From: JAUZPB01 sp050262615
GTDB lineage: Bacteria > Bacteroidota > Ignavibacteria > Ignavibacteriales > SURF-24
DNA: 8,339 nucleotides
Direction: 5' to 3'
Assembly (NCBI GenBank): GCA_050262615.1
Contig: JBLNEL010000326.1
Span: 1-8,339, forward strand
Position numbers and translations under genes: made by a program. This document shows positions 1 to 5,755 of the stretch, one piece after another; within the stretch, counting starts at the first letter, position 1; every line of letters starts with the position of its first letter. Below the pieces are notes generated by a model. It searched no databases and was not told the DNA's origin. It saw only the letters and a program-made list of their open reading frames with translations.

Positions 1-342
1 ACTGACAAAATAAGCAGTATTCTGGAAGATTACCGAAAAGATATAGCAGATGCACATAAAGACTACCTGGATAAAAAGCAGAAGAATGATGAAAAAATGA
101 CAGGCAGCAGTTCCAGGGATAAAAGGGAAAGCGCTTCTGAGAAAAAGACAGAAGCTTACCGTGACTTAAAGGTTGAATACAAAAAAGCAGATGATAAAGC
201 CGACAAAGATATCACGGATCAATTAGACAATAAAACAGAAAAAGACAAATACATGCAGATTAAAAAAGGCTGGTGGAAAGATGTGAAGAGCAAAGTATAT
301 TCATCTCTTTCAATAACACGCAGAGAGTCGAGCAAATACTAA
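1..342 (+). CDS. 3' end of a charged, Lys/Asp/Glu-rich hypothetical protein (partial)
   Basis: The frame is open from the first base of the window to a TAA at 340-342, giving 113 residues of a protein whose start lies to the left. An internal ATG at 97 is not needed as a start, because the coding pattern continues upstream of it without change. The sequence is dominated by Lys, Asp, Glu and Ser, with heptad-like spacing suggesting long helices or a coiled coil. It has no Cys and no membrane segment in the visible part. A Gly-Trp-Trp-Lys motif near the end (GWWKDVKSK) is the only aromatic cluster. I do not recognise the family. A strong intrinsic terminator follows at 371-417, so this is the last gene of its transcript. 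That it is a real gene is supported by composition and by the terminator; its function is unknown. Confidence 0.7.
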   Translation, partial: TDKISSILEDYRKDIADAHKDYLDKKQKNDEKMTGSSSRDKRESASEKKTEAYRDLKVEYKKADDKADKDITDQLDNKTEKDKYMQIKKGWWKDVKSKVYSSLSITRRESSKY

Positions 343-370
343 GGCAAAAAATAAATAAGAGTAAAAAGAG

Positions 371-417
371 CCTGAGAGAATGATGGTAAATTATTTTCCT
401 TAACTCTCAGGTTTTTT
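371..417 (+). terminator. Intrinsic terminator of the first gene
   Basis: A perfect 8-bp stem, CCTGAGAG (371-378) with CTCTCAGG (404-411), is followed at once by six T residues (412-417). The A-rich bases before the stem can pair with the T tract. The loop is about 25 nt and can form a smaller inner stem (GGTAAA with TTTTCC). It lies about 30 nt after the stop codon at 342, the expected place for a Rho-independent terminator. Direction is set by the T tract, which is only on the plus strand. Confidence 0.85.
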
Positions 418-597
418 AATATAGAAGGAAAAAAAAGGGTTTTATCTTTACAATACAATACCATTAGCCTGGGTGTCGATATTTAAAAGTCAATACGGCA
501 TTGAATTTTGTTCTAGAATCCTCCACAATCCAAATGAGCTGACTTTCCCCTACTGAATTATCCTTTTGTTCTTTTCCCGCACCATCGATCAGAGATG
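418..597. other. Intergenic stretch with an open minus-strand frame but no gene
   Basis: No plus-strand gene is visible between the terminator and the promoter of the lipoprotein gene. The minus strand has a frame open from 640 to a TAA at 464-466 (59 codons) with no plausible start codon. Its tail reads FKYRHPG before the stop. It contains a 19-bp segment (576-594) that recurs with one mismatch at 4090-4108, beside a transposase relic, so decayed mobile DNA is possible. I do not call a gene. Confidence 0.3.
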
Positions 598-629
598 TTT
601 GACATTTATTAAGTTTCTGTATACGTTTA
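598..629 (+). promoter_or_regulatory. Probable Bacteroidota-type promoter for the lipoprotein gene
   Basis: TTTG at 598-601 and TACGTTTA at 622-629 are separated by 20 nt. Compared with the Bacteroidota housekeeping consensus (-33 TTTG, -7 TAnnTTTG), the -7 box differs only in its last base. Transcription would start around 633-636, leaving an ~20-nt leader before the ATG at 654. AGG at 643-645 is a modest ribosome site. Confidence 0.4.
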
Positions 630-653
630 TTTAAACAATTCTAGGTAACCGCT

Positions 654-1133
654 ATGAAAAAGATGCTACTTTCTCTTTGTGTTACTGTTGTTTTTGTTTG
701 TTCGTGTACAAATATCAACAAACCCTTAATCGATGAAGACAAGGATAAAATCATAAGTGAGGCAAAAGTCTTGATCGGTACAATTATTCAAACCTGCGAA
801 AACCCAGATCCTGACAAATTAAAATCAACATATTTAGATTCTCCTGATTATGTTTCCCTAGTTGGTGGTGTTTACTCTGATTATGATCAGTCTATAAAAA
901 ACATGTATAGTTATTTAAATAGCGTAAAGAGTCAGAAAGCGACTATAAAAAACGAAAAATATGTTGTTATAGATCCAACGGCCGTTCTGTATACTGCAAA
1001 TTCAAAATGGGAAGTTACTCTGAAGAATGACAGCACCATTTATATGGAACCGGTTGGAATGCAATTTTTGCTGAAGAAAATTGAAAATGATTGGAAAGTT
1101 CTAAGTTGGACTGAAGAGGTAATAATGAAATAG
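654..1133 (+). CDS. Small lipoprotein with a probable NTF2/SnoaL-like fold
   Basis: This is a complete 159-residue protein. The N-terminus has Lys2-Lys3, a hydrophobic stretch (residues 4-15) and a lipobox-like V-C-S-C with the acceptor Cys at 18, so export and lipid anchoring are expected. The lipobox is not ideal because position -2 is Cys. The rest has the pattern of NTF2-like/DUF4440-type domains: an N-terminal helix (about 30-62), a Gly-Gly-containing turn, then beta strands with a Thr-Ile-Tyr stretch (128-130). It ends in the characteristic Phe-Leu-Leu-Lys-Lys...Asp-Trp-Lys-Val-Leu (residues 138-150), where such domains close with an 'x-W-K-I' strand. No catalytic residues can be assigned. 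The gene stands alone with its own promoter-like site, and no clear terminator follows. The lipoprotein call is fairly firm; the fold is inferred from pattern only. Confidence 0.75.
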   Translation: MKKMLLSLCVTVVFVCSCTNINKPLIDEDKDKIISEAKVLIGTIIQTCENPDPDKLKSTYLDSPDYVSLVGGVYSDYDQSIKNMYSYLNSVKSQKATIKNEKYVVIDPTAVLYTANSKWEVTLKNDSTIYMEPVGMQFLLKKIENDWKVLSWTEEVIMK

Positions 1134-1264
1134 GATGGAATAATTCTGTCCAATATGTACTTGAAGAGATGAAGAAGTAGTACCACCTTTTGTTACTCCC
1201 ATTTCGGAAGTATTGCAGGACCAAAATGGTATAGCGGTAGAAAGCAGAAAACATGAATGCTTAA
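1134..1264. other. Short gap with no identifiable feature
   Basis: Apart from a weak imperfect dyad just after the stop codon of the lipoprotein gene (about 1134-1152), nothing here looks like a gene, a terminator with a T tract, or a promoter. Confidence 0.3.
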
Positions 1265-1414
1265 CTATTCCGGCACCTCAAAATGCTTCCATTCATATTC
1301 TTCTTTATCCATCAGTTCGCTGAATCTTTTCTCACTACGGATATTATTCAGAAATTGATCACATTGCATAAAAGGATAATTTATAAAACCTCTTTTAATT
1401 GCATTTTCAAGAAT
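1265..1414 (-). pseudogene. C-terminal fragment of a TPR-repeat protein
   Basis: On the minus strand the frame from 1414 down to a TAG at 1265-1267 encodes 49 residues. They read as the C-terminal end of a TPR protein of the type often fused to Ser/Thr kinases or adenylate cyclases. The order is LENAIKRGFINYPF, then DQFLNNIRSEKRFSELM, then EEYEWKHFEVPE. In that family the last TPR helix is followed by 'GF.NYPF...D.fL.nIR...rF..Lm...k.eWe.FEV', which this matches throughout. A stop (1415-1417) lies immediately upstream, there is no start codon, and the rest of the protein is absent. The same frame continues upstream with several stops (GLN, stop, ILENA), which fits slow decay. The family assignment is from remembered consensus, not a search. 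Confidence 0.65.
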
Positions 1415-1424
1415 TTAATTTAAT

Positions 1425-1466
1425 CCCTATGGTTGTGCCTGGTCAAAACTCTATCTGATCTGAAAT
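1425..1466 (-). repeat. Dispersed short repeat, copy 1
   Basis: Read on the minus strand, this ~42-bp stretch has a core TCAGATAGAGTTTTGAC followed after a short gap by AGGG. It aligns with 5616-5654 (20 of 23 bases in the best block) and, more loosely, with 5778-5807. All three are in the same orientation. Copy 1 abuts the N-terminal edge of the TPR fragment. In the frame shared by all copies it reads FQIR, stop, SFDQAQ. Confidence 0.4.
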
Positions 1467-1625
1467 CGTGATAAATTAACTGATATTTTTCCCTCGTTCA
1501 TGTACTTCCCTTCTAGTCTGCTCAGAGTCGTCATACAAAATTCTCAAAGAATCATTAAAATTATTCCGGTCAGGACATAGCAATTGCTTGCCTAATCAAG
1601 TATAATCTTTCAAGTGAAAATTAAA

Positions 1626-1781
1626 TTATGCTGCTTGTCTGAAATATACGTAGTGTAACCTGTTCACAGCAGGTATCTTTTCAATCTTTCCTGCTATCTG
1701 AACTGGTCTGCCATCGGGAGAATCTTTGTTTATCCCAAGGTGAGTTAGAGACTTATTATAATAGGACAGGTAATAAGTCTT
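1626..1781 (-). pseudogene. C-terminal remnant of an integrase-core transposase (copy B)
   Basis: The minus-strand frame from 1781 to a TAA at 1626-1628 gives 51 residues. They begin KTYYLSYYNKSLTHLGINKD, continue SPDGRPVQ, and end IPAVNRLHYVYFRQAA. This matches the C-terminal signature I recall for a class of rve (DDE integrase core) transposases: 'YF.YYn.sRTHLgLnKDsPdgRPVq...GkvvsIP.vGGLHHrY.R.AA'. A stop codon precedes the fragment (1782-1784), and I cannot find the catalytic DDE region or an N-terminal helix-turn-helix upstream. It is therefore a relic and not an intact insertion sequence. A second relic lies at 4003-4149 in the same orientation, with about 72 percent nucleotide identity over the last ~69 bases. 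The exact IS family (IS3-like, IS481-like or other) cannot be fixed from this tail. Confidence 0.75.
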
Positions 1782-1784
1782 TTA

Positions 1785-2175
1785 AATATCCCCGGCTTTG
1801 GATATACGACTGCTGTAACATAGAATTCAGGCTGGAATATATAATCTATATTAAAATTTATTAAATAGTGCTGACCGTAATTCAAAACTTGCAGCTATTT
1901 TATCTTTTTCGATGGAGACTGAGGCAGCATATTTTATATTTTAATTTTACTTCGTGCAGTCTCTAATAAAAGTGAGAACTGTTAATAACAGGTTGTTTTA
2001 ATATTTAGATTATCTTATTCTTTTGTTCTTTGAAATTAAGAAGCATTTCCCCAAAAACAAGGAAAGGATAAACTGTGTGACAATGTTTTCTGCCCTGTTT
2101 ATCTCTTTCAACTATTTTTATTGTGGATGCTCTTTTTAATAAATTCTGATTGAACTAAAAGCGGGAATAAAACAC
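1785..2175. other. AT-rich gene-free stretch
   Basis: About 390 bases without a supportable gene. The first ~50 bases may be further decayed transposase sequence, since the minus-strand frame beyond the stop still vaguely fits the family. Around 2000-2130 the minus strand has an open run of about 45 codons with no start codon and no recognisable motif. I see no RNA gene, T-tailed terminator or repeat here. Confidence 0.3.
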
Positions 2176-2178
2176 CTT

Positions 2179-2210
2179 TATTATCAATTCGTTGATAATA
2201 CTTGATTTTT
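2179..2210 (+). promoter_or_regulatory. 9-bp dyad with TTCG loop and trailing T5
   Basis: TATTATCAA (2179-2187) and TTGATAATA (2192-2200) are perfect inverted repeats around TTCG, so RNA would fold into an AU-rich stem capped by a UUCG tetraloop. Five T residues follow at 2206-2210, after a 5-nt spacer. It could be a weak intrinsic terminator or, as DNA, a near-perfect palindromic operator. No plus-strand gene lies between 1133 and here that would need a terminator. Confidence 0.35.
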
Positions 2211-2216
2211 AACATA

Positions 2217-2280
2217 ACAGTTTGGACTATGGACAGTTTCATCACCAACAGGTGAAGTTCAACTGTCATATTTGAAACTG
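2217..2280 (+). promoter_or_regulatory. Region with two mutually exclusive hairpins upstream of the S41 gene
   Basis: GACAGTT (2232-2238) pairs perfectly with AACTGTC (2261-2267), enclosing a perfect inner hairpin TCACC-AACA-GGTGA (2242-2255). The overlapping CAGTTTC (2234-2240) pairs equally well with GAAACTG (2274-2280), so both outer pairings cannot form together. ACAGTTT also occurs as a direct repeat at 2217-2223 and 2233-2239. The arrangement resembles a switchable leader, but the likely promoter at 2353-2383 lies downstream of it. It would be transcribed only from a more distant start, or could act as protein-binding DNA. Confidence 0.35.
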
Positions 2281-2331
2281 CCGGCAGATTACATTATTTT
2301 TAAGTTTACCCTCAGTAATGTTACTTAATGT

Positions 2332-2345
2332 TTGTTTTAAAACAA
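2332..2345. promoter_or_regulatory. 14-bp palindrome beside the S41 promoter
   Basis: TTGTTTTAAAACAA is a perfect palindrome ending 8 nt upstream of the presumed -33 element at 2353. Position and symmetry fit an operator for a dimeric regulator, but AT-rich DNA gives such palindromes by chance fairly often. Confidence 0.25.
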
Positions 2346-2352
2346 TGCAATA

Positions 2353-2383
2353 TTTGGTTAAAGTTTAATATACCATATTTTTG
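2353..2383 (+). promoter_or_regulatory. Bacteroidota-type promoter match for the S41 peptidase gene
   Basis: TTTG (2353-2356) and TATTTTTG (2376-2383), spaced by 19 nt, match the -33/-7 consensus TTTG / TAnnTTTG exactly. The implied start of transcription (about 2387-2390) falls inside the AGGAG ribosome site (2386-2390) and only ~10 nt before the ATG at 2398. The transcript would then be nearly leaderless, or an additional promoter lies upstream. Confidence 0.45.
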
Positions 2384-2397
2384 ATAGGAGCAGGTTT

Positions 2398-3765
2398 ATG
2401 TTAACGAAAAATAATCTAAAGAAATTAGGTAACAGAATACTGATAGTACCCGCTTTCTGTTTAATATTGTTTTCTTTATCTATCCTCGCTTCAGACTCAT
2501 TCTCACAGGAAAGGTTATCTGAATCCCGGCAAAAAGAAATTATAGATACCCTCTGTTCAAAGCTTGAGAAATTCTATCCCATTCCGGAAACCGGGAAGAA
2601 TACAAGCCGGTATATTTATGGGAATTACCAAGAAGGGAAATACTCAATTTTTACTTTGCCATCAGAATTCGTTCAGCAGTTAAATAATGATCTGGAGTTT
2701 TCAAGTAAGGACGGCCACCTGGGAATTATATTCGACTCCCTAACGGCGGCTGAACTCAAAAATGAATATAAATCCAATGACTCAGGGAAATCATATGCGG
2801 ATCTGATTTACGAATCTGAACGTTGGAGCAACTATGGTTTTAAGGAATTAAAAATACTTGACGGCAATATAGGCTACCTGAATCTGAAGACATTTTTTTC
2901 CTTAAAATATGCCGGAGAAACTGCCGCTACAGCAATGAACTTCTTCTCGAATTGCAATGGGCTAATCATCGATTTGCGCGGGAATGGAGGTGGGTGGGAC
3001 GAAATGGTGACTTTTCTTGCAAGCTATTTTATTAACAACGTTGATGACGTCACCCTTAATGTTACTCGCTCAACTTTAGATAATTCATATTCTACTTCGA
3101 AGCTATCGGCCTATGTACCGGGGAAAAAGCTTACTAGTATTCCTGTAGTTATCCTTACTTCTAAATCGACTGCTTCGGCAGCAGAGGCTTTTACAAGTAT
3201 TATGAAACATTTCAGTAAAAATGCTTCTGTTATAGGAGAAACAACTGCCGGAGCAGAAAATCCTGTCAGTGATATTTTTTTATTCGGAGCTTATATACTG
3301 CGTATTCCAACCTGGCAAAAAATATCTTCATATGATATGACGGGATGGGAAGGCTCAGGTATAAAACCGGATATAGAGGTAGATTCAGACTCTTCCCTGG
3401 AAGCTGCCCATATATTTCTTTTGCAAAAGCTGAAAGAGGGATCTATGAATGAAACTATTAAAAATAAATACCTGTGGTATATTGAAGGTGTTAACGCCTT
3501 ACGCAATTCCATCTCGATACCAGTAAATATAATGCAGGCTTATTCGGGAAAGTATGGCAACCGGAATATTTACTTTGAAAACGGCGGTTTGCATTATCAG
3601 TACAAGGGGCGGAAGAAAAGAAGGATGTGTGCCATCTCAAATGACTATTTCTTAATTGAAGGCAGTGATCAGTTCCGTGTAAAATTTATTAAGAATAACA
3701 ATAAAGTTATTGGGTTAAATGCAGTATATAATGACGGCAGCATCATAAATTTGAAAAAAGAATAG
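2398..3765 (+). CDS. Exported S41 family peptidase (tricorn/IRBP-like, Ser-His type)
   Basis: A 455-residue protein starting at an ATG preceded by AGGAG (2386-2390). Residues 1-36 are a signal peptide (hydrophobic 13-31, then Ser-Phe-Ser-Gln), so it acts in the periplasm or outside the cell. An N-terminal helical S41 domain carries KDGHLGI (104-110). The S41 core follows with IIDLRGNGGG (190-199), LTSKSTASAAEAF (253-265), GETTAGAENP (280-289) and WEGSGIKPDIEV (317-328). By family logic Ser260 is the nucleophile and His107 the base. Glu318 sits 58 residues after the Ser, the same spacing as Ser965 to Glu1023 in tricorn protease. The Lys used by CtpA/Tsp-type members is absent (Ala286 at that place), and I see no PDZ domain. 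A beta-rich C-terminal extension (about 380-455) is of unknown role. The substrate is not predictable. The gene is monocistronic, flanked by gaps holding transposase relics. Confidence 0.9.
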   Translation: MLTKNNLKKLGNRILIVPAFCLILFSLSILASDSFSQERLSESRQKEIIDTLCSKLEKFYPIPETGKNTSRYIYGNYQEGKYSIFTLPSEFVQQLNNDLEFSSKDGHLGIIFDSLTAAELKNEYKSNDSGKSYADLIYESERWSNYGFKELKILDGNIGYLNLKTFFSLKYAGETAATAMNFFSNCNGLIIDLRGNGGGWDEMVTFLASYFINNVDDVTLNVTRSTLDNSYSTSKLSAYVPGKKLTSIPVVILTSKSTASAAEAFTSIMKHFSKNASVIGETTAGAENPVSDIFLFGAYILRIPTWQKISSYDMTGWEGSGIKPDIEVDSDSSLEAAHIFLLQKLKEGSMNETIKNKYLWYIEGVNALRNSISIPVNIMQAYSGKYGNRNIYFENGGLHYQYKGRKKRRMCAISNDYFLIEGSDQFRVKFIKNNNKVIGLNAVYNDGSIINLKKE

Positions 3766-4002
3766 AGTAAGGTGTAACCTTTCCACCAATAAATTAGCAA
3801 GAATATTGGCTGTTATTATTCAAAAGTCCGTCCGGTATGAAATTGAGTTCTAAAAATGCTCACTTTCTTCCTTCGATTGGCATTTCTTTCCAGATGATTC
3901 CCGATCTAGCACTCAGAATTATTCGATAACCTTTCTAATAACGGCTAACAGAACATAGTTATCCCATTCCATTTTAGGTACAAGTTTTACCGGATAAATT
4001 AC
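3766..4002. other. Intergenic stretch, mostly featureless
   Basis: After the S41 stop codon there are two weak dyads: AAGGT/ACCTT at 3769-3781 and CCAATA/TATTGG at 3786-3809. Neither has a T tract, so I do not call a terminator. The minus strand has a short open run (about 3920-3980) reading MEWDNYVLLAVIRKVIE before a stop, with no recognisable family. Nothing else is supportable. Confidence 0.3.
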
Positions 4003-4149
4003 TTAAGCTGCTGGTCTAAAGTGGACGTGGTGAAGTCCATTCACTGCAGGAGTCTTCTCTATATTTTCTGCGAATTTTAATAATTGCTCCCCGCACAATC
4101 GATCAGAGCTTGCGGAACAAAGAGTGCGAAAATAACAAAGGAAATCTTT
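4003..4149 (-). pseudogene. C-terminal remnant of an integrase-core transposase (copy A)
   Basis: The minus-strand frame ending at a TAA (4003-4005) has a tail of IEKTPAVNGLHHVHFRPAA, which matches 1626-1781 at 14 of the last 19 residues. It also fits the 'IP.vGGLHHrY.R.AA' end of rve-type transposases. Upstream residues KDFLCYFRTL line up with the 'YF.YYn..RT' stretch of the family, with about three codons lost. The middle (SSDRLCGEQLL) has drifted beyond recognition. The frame happens to stay open to an ATG at 4311, giving 102 codons, but residues before ~54 show no transposase features, and no DDE motif is present. I therefore treat it as a relic and not a gene. Confidence 0.65.
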
Positions 4150-4273
4150 CGTATAAAGCAAAATCCGGTTAAAGCTGCGGGGATTTAGTTTAGAACAGAA
4201 GCTGCTGAAACTATTCTCTTGATATTTAAGTAACAGAGCAGGTGGAGAAGTAAATATAACTTTAACCCGGAAT

Positions 4274-4305
4274 ATTGTAAGTCTTAATTTTGTTGTGTAC
4301 TTTTG
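4274..4305 (+). promoter_or_regulatory. Bacteroidota-type promoter for the PorV/PorQ-like gene
   Basis: ATTG (4274-4277) and TACTTTTG (4298-4305) are separated by 20 nt. The -7 box matches TAnnTTTG exactly and the -33 box keeps TTG. Transcription would start near 4310, giving an untranslated leader of about 95 nt before the ATG at 4405. It lies just outside the transposase relic. Confidence 0.5.
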
Positions 4306-4404
4306 ATGCATAATTATTAAAACTCACGGCAAACATACAAGGAGAGCTATCGGAATATTTTTACTTCATTAATGCTGTTTTTCTATTGTAAATGGAGTAA
4401 TCGA

Positions 4405-5511
4405 ATGAAGAAGATAGCCTTTGCTCTTTTCACCATATTTTATTTTCCCTCAGTTATTTTCTGTCAGTTATACTATGGTTATGCCAGAAATATATTCTTG
4501 TACCAGCAGCCAAATGCAAGAGCAGAAGCGTTAGGGCGCAGCCAGGTAACATTGTATGGAAGTCCATTCACAGCAATGGGCAACCCAGCTTCATCTGCTT
4601 TCAGTAATGGAACTGATATTGAATATTCTCATATGGATCCAAATTATCCTTTCAAAACAAATGGATTTTATAATACATATGGAATAAGCTGTAATACCGG
4701 CAAATATGGAACTTTTGGATTTAATTTTATGTCATTTTCAGTCGGGGAAGCGAAAGAAAATCCCGGGTATTCAGATATAAATAAAAATTATCTTTACGAA
4801 CTGAATTACTCCTTAAAGGTATTAAACAGCCTAAGCCTTGGTATCAACCTGAACTACTATTATGATAAGTTGACCGATAGCAATAACAGATCACGTTCTA
4901 TAGTATTCAACTCATATTACTTTGATCTTGGATTGCTTAAACAATTCAGTTTCGGTAAGTCTGAAGATCAAAACATTTTTGTTGGCTTAAGTTTAATCAA
5001 TGCCGGCTACATGAAAGCAAAACGAAAATACTTTGATGATACATTCCCGACAATAATGCATCTTGGCGCTTCTTATGAATTCCAGACCGGTAAAAGCAGA
5101 TTACATGATCTCAGAATATTAAAGCTGCTGCTTTGCACTGAATATATGGACGTTTTTGAGACCGGCAGATTCACCCAGGTTAAGCTTGGTGCAGAAGTCG
5201 GGCTATTTGAAATACTAAAGCTAAGAGCAGGAAATTACAGTGAGACTCTCGATACCGAAATTTCCTTGGGCAGTATATCTGAGATAAGACAGTTTACATT
5301 TGGAGCGGGCCTGGAGCTTCCGTTAAATAAATTAACAAACTCCGCTGTACCTTTAACCCTTAATATTGATTATACGTACCTTCCTCTTCCCAACTATGAT
5401 GATTACGGTTATGTAGATCCGTTTAATGACGTTTTTACTGACAGGCCCGGTTTCGACTATTTCAAGATGAAATACTATATAATTAGTTGTAATATTAAGG
5501 CAGGCTTTTGA
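4405..5511 (+). CDS. PorV/PorQ-family outer-membrane beta-barrel protein
   Basis: A 368-residue protein. I place the start at 4405 and not at the in-frame ATG at 4372. From 4405 the N-terminus is a textbook signal peptide (Met-Lys-Lys, hydrophobic 4-19, then Cys-Gln), and GGAG at 4394-4397 sits 7 nt upstream. The region ARAEALGRSQVTLYGSPFTA (about 39-58) followed by MGNPASSAF resembles the start of PorV/PorQ and UPF0164 proteins ('GARALGMGGAfvAvadDasA.yyNPAgLA'). The rest alternates aromatic and polar residues in strands separated by short Asn/Asp/Gly turns, as in FadL-like barrels, and ends on a strand (IISCNIKAGF) close to the C-terminus. PorV is the shuttle and PorQ an accessory outer-membrane protein of type IX secretion, but this family is broad and paralogous. 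A specific T9SS role is not shown. A T9SS-tail remnant lies directly downstream. Confidence 0.65.
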   Translation: MKKIAFALFTIFYFPSVIFCQLYYGYARNIFLYQQPNARAEALGRSQVTLYGSPFTAMGNPASSAFSNGTDIEYSHMDPNYPFKTNGFYNTYGISCNTGKYGTFGFNFMSFSVGEAKENPGYSDINKNYLYELNYSLKVLNSLSLGINLNYYYDKLTDSNNRSRSIVFNSYYFDLGLLKQFSFGKSEDQNIFVGLSLINAGYMKAKRKYFDDTFPTIMHLGASYEFQTGKSRLHDLRILKLLLCTEYMDVFETGRFTQVKLGAEVGLFEILKLRAGNYSETLDTEISLGSISEIRQFTFGAGLELPLNKLTNSAVPLTLNIDYTYLPLPNYDDYGYVDPFNDVFTDRPGFDYFKMKYYIISCNIKAGF

Positions 5512-5524
5512 AAAGCTTCTGCCT
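5498..5524 (+). terminator. Hairpin overlapping the stop codon of the barrel gene
   Basis: AGGCAG (5498-5503) pairs with CTGCCT (5519-5524), and inside it GCTT (5504-5507) pairs with AAGC (5513-5516), leaving a TTGAA loop and a two-base bulge. The TGA stop (5509-5511) is in the loop. No T tract follows, so it may stabilise the 3' end or be incidental; termination is not shown. Confidence 0.3.
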
Positions 5525-5530
5525 GGAAGT

Positions 5531-5755
5531 ATGAATTCTCACCTGCAGCAAAAGACAGCGAAGCTAAAACATCCCATTAGTGCAGGGGAATATAAAGTAC
5601 AGTTCTATGGCTCTTCCCTGCTGTGCGTATCCAAAACTCCATCTGAGGTGAAATTCAAAGCTGAGCCAGATAGGATTTTTTATAGATTTATGTTTGCTCC
5701 TTCTTTGCCTATTTATAAGTCTGTCCGGGGAGAAAAATCATATTTTCTTAGCTGA
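5531..5755 (+). pseudogene. Remnant of a T9SS C-terminal sorting tail, interrupted in frame by a short repeat
   Basis: The frame is open from 5483 and has an ATG at 5531, ending in TGA at 5753-5755 (74 residues from the ATG). Residues 5-30 read LQQKTAKL, then ISAGEYKVQFYGSSL. This fits the 'lGqkVatLvn...aGeYkV.FdgssL' part of the Por secretion-system type A tail found on T9SS cargo. The expected continuation 'sGiyfYrf.aG.....KsvkgeKm.fLk' appears only after a 16-residue interval: DRIFYRFMFA (47-56), then KSVRGEKSYFL (63-73). The 48-nt interval (5621-5668) largely coincides with copy 2 of the dispersed repeat. The cargo domain is missing, so this is a gene end at best. The assignment rests on remembered consensus, and the second half of the match is weaker than the first. 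Confidence 0.45.
5616..5654 (-). repeat. Dispersed short repeat, copy 2 (inside the T9SS-tail remnant)
   Basis: Read on the minus strand it contains TCAGATGGAGTTTTGGATAC and then CAGGG. The block 5632-5654 matches 1444-1466 at 20 of 23 positions. In the shared minus-strand frame it is open and reads FHLRWSFGYAQQG. Its left edge falls within about a codon of the point where T9SS-tail similarity breaks off. Confidence 0.45.

Noticed and set aside
1015..1254. 79-codon minus-strand open frame overlapping the lipoprotein gene
   Set aside because: It is largely antisense to the lipoprotein gene, is rich in aromatic and Ser residues as expected of a shadow frame, and has no domain or ribosome site.
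1503..1626. Integrase-like reading of the minus strand (SEQTRREV) upstream of the TPR fragment
   Set aside because: It is only loosely reminiscent of IS3-type sequences, is broken by stops, and is too short to separate from chance.
3291..3512. 73-codon minus-strand open frame inside the S41 gene
   Set aside because: It lies wholly antisense to a well-supported gene and shows no recognisable motif.
3769..3809. Terminator after the S41 gene
   Set aside because: The two short dyads (AAGGT/ACCTT and CCAATA/TATTGG) have weak stems and no T tract, so they do not meet the standard for a terminator.
4003..4311. 102-codon minus-strand frame as an intact gene
   Set aside because: Only the last ~50 codons resemble a known family, and those are the eroded tail of a transposase. 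The N-terminal half has no features and no good start, so I annotated only the relic.
4372..4404. Upstream ATG giving an 11-residue longer barrel protein
   Set aside because: The extension would precede a classic signal peptide, and the better ribosome site (GGAG, 7 nt spacing) serves the ATG at 4405.
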